From the NCBI GenBank assembly GCA_027669525.1, contig JAQEDJ010000044.1, positions 1 through 17,337 of the forward strand: DNA of 17,337 nucleotides, read 5' to 3'. The notes beneath the pieces are model-generated. The model ran no database searches. It saw nothing but the letters and a program-made list of their open reading frames with translations, and was not told the DNA's origin. Positions 16,773 to 17,337 of this stretch are shown piece by piece; positions within the stretch are counted from its first letter, which is position 1; every line of letters begins with the position of its first letter. The position numbers and the translations under genes were made by a program. The DNA comes from Coriobacteriaceae bacterium AM48-5. GTDB lineage: Bacteria > Actinomycetota > Coriobacteriia > Coriobacteriales > Coriobacteriaceae.

Positions 16773-17337
16773 ATGAGTAACGTTCGCGTTTGTGTAGACG
16801 TTGTGGGTGGAGACGAGAAACCTCAGGTTGTTCTCGATGGTATCGAGGCTGCACTTGCCGCCGATCCCGATATCGAGGTCTTGGCAGCTGGCCCCGCCGA
16901 AATCGTCAATCCCTTTGCTGCTTCCCACGCACGCGTTGAGGCACTTGAGGCACCCGACGTTATCGCTATGGATGACGATCCCATTCGCGCCGTGATGACC
17001 AAACGCAAGTCGTCGATCGTGCTGTCGTGCCGCGCCATCAAGAAGGGAAATGCGGACGCGTTCTTCTCTGCCGGCTCGACCGGTGCCATGACCGCTGCCG
17101 CCACCGCCTATGTGACGCCGTTTAGGTATCAGCCGAAGGCAAGAAGCAGCCGGTGCGCCCTGTCTGACCAATGCGCTGCCCAATCGCGCCGGCGGTCTGA
17201 CGGTGCTGTGCGATATGGGCGCCAACCCCGATGTCGAGGTCGACGACATGGTGCGTTTTGCCAGATGGGTAGCGCCTATGCCCGCGTCGTCCTGGGCATT
17301 GAGCATCCCCGCGTGGGCCTGCTTGCCAACGGCACCG
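16773..17337 (+). CDS. plsX: Phosphate acyltransferase PlsX (right end missing; three apparent -1 frameshifts)
   Basis: PlsX converts acyl-ACP to acyl-phosphate for phosphatidic acid synthesis. The ATG at 16773 follows AAGGAG (16760-16765) by 7 nt; an in-frame ATG at 16767 is too close to that site. Seen: the N-terminal VCVDVVGGDEKPQVVLDG, MDDDPIRAVMTKRKSS, and GNADAFFSAGSTGAM, all family signatures. Then three base losses occur: one near 17127-17132 (exact place unclear), one in CCC at 17158-17160, and one at 17261-17262 (GCC-CAG to GCCAG). Because three losses sum to one codon, the frame stays open to the window edge, but the segment about 17130-17262 would be mistranslated. Corrected, it reads QPVRPCLTNALPNRAGGLTV, LCDMGANPDVEVDDM and MGSAYARVVLGIEHPRVGLL, matching PlsX. 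Confidence 0.93.
   Translation, partial: MSNVRVCVDVVGGDEKPQVVLDGIEAALAADPDIEVLAAGPAEIVNPFAASHARVEALEAPDVIAMDDDPIRAVMTKRKSSIVLSCRAIKKGNADAFFSAGSTGAMTAAATAYVTPFRYQPKARSSRCALSDQCAAQSRRRSDGAVRYGRQPRCRGRRHGAFCQMGSAYARVVLGIEHPRVGLLANGT

Noticed and set aside
77..17262. Programmed ribosomal frameshifting as the cause of the frame breaks
   Set aside because: The sites lack slippery heptamers and downstream structures, differ between genes, and occur in genes that are not frameshifted in any known bacterium.

Overview
The window is a stretch of bacterial housekeeping chromosome, GC-rich throughout. Gene content and order (IF2 with an RGG-rich N-terminus, a short DivIVA/SepIVA-like coiled-coil protein next to a Cys-rich DUF177 protein and L32, and Asp23-FakA-RecG-RsmD-CoaD in a row) point to an actinobacterium. 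Protein style suggests class Coriobacteriia, perhaps Collinsella or a relative. That placement is inferred from order and sequence style, not from a search.

Layout, all genes on the + strand. (1) 1-7924: a tightly packed, partly overlapping run infB (left end missing), rbfA, nrnA-like DHH phosphoesterase, truB, ribF, dnaG. It covers translation initiation, 30S maturation, nanoRNA turnover, tRNA pseudouridylation, flavin cofactor synthesis and DNA priming. (2) 8034-9380: rpoD (primary sigma factor) behind its own candidate promoter, followed by three hairpins, the last a probable terminator. (3) 9620-9787: a monocistronic tRNA-Asn(GTT) with a clear promoter and terminator. (4) 9946-15321: asp23-like, fakA, recG, rsmD, coaD, mostly overlapping or within about 30 nt. 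(5) 15390-16685: sepIVA-like coiled-coil gene, DUF177/YceD, rpmF. (6) An intrinsic terminator, then plsX, cut by the right window edge. Two candidate pairings are lipid-related: Asp23 with FakA, and rpmF with plsX.

The main anomaly is systematic. Seven of the sixteen protein genes (infB, nrnA, truB, dnaG, rpoD, asp23, plsX) can be read as full-length family members only if single bases are restored. I count 13 such sites. Every one is a loss of one base, and 12 are most simply explained by shortening a run of two to four G or C by one; the thirteenth (first plsX site) is ambiguous. Several of these genes are normally essential, so base-calling or consensus error in a draft or metagenome assembly is far more likely than gene decay. 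CDS coordinates below span the whole intended gene across these breaks. By contrast, about 6.8 kb from fakA to the start of plsX has no break at all.

I found no mobile element, CRISPR array, defence system or clearly undescribed system. The points of real interest are the error pattern, the structured region after rpoD, the A-rich palindrome upstream of the tRNA promoter, the terminator between rpmF and plsX, and several lineage-style low-complexity insertions or tails in conserved proteins.
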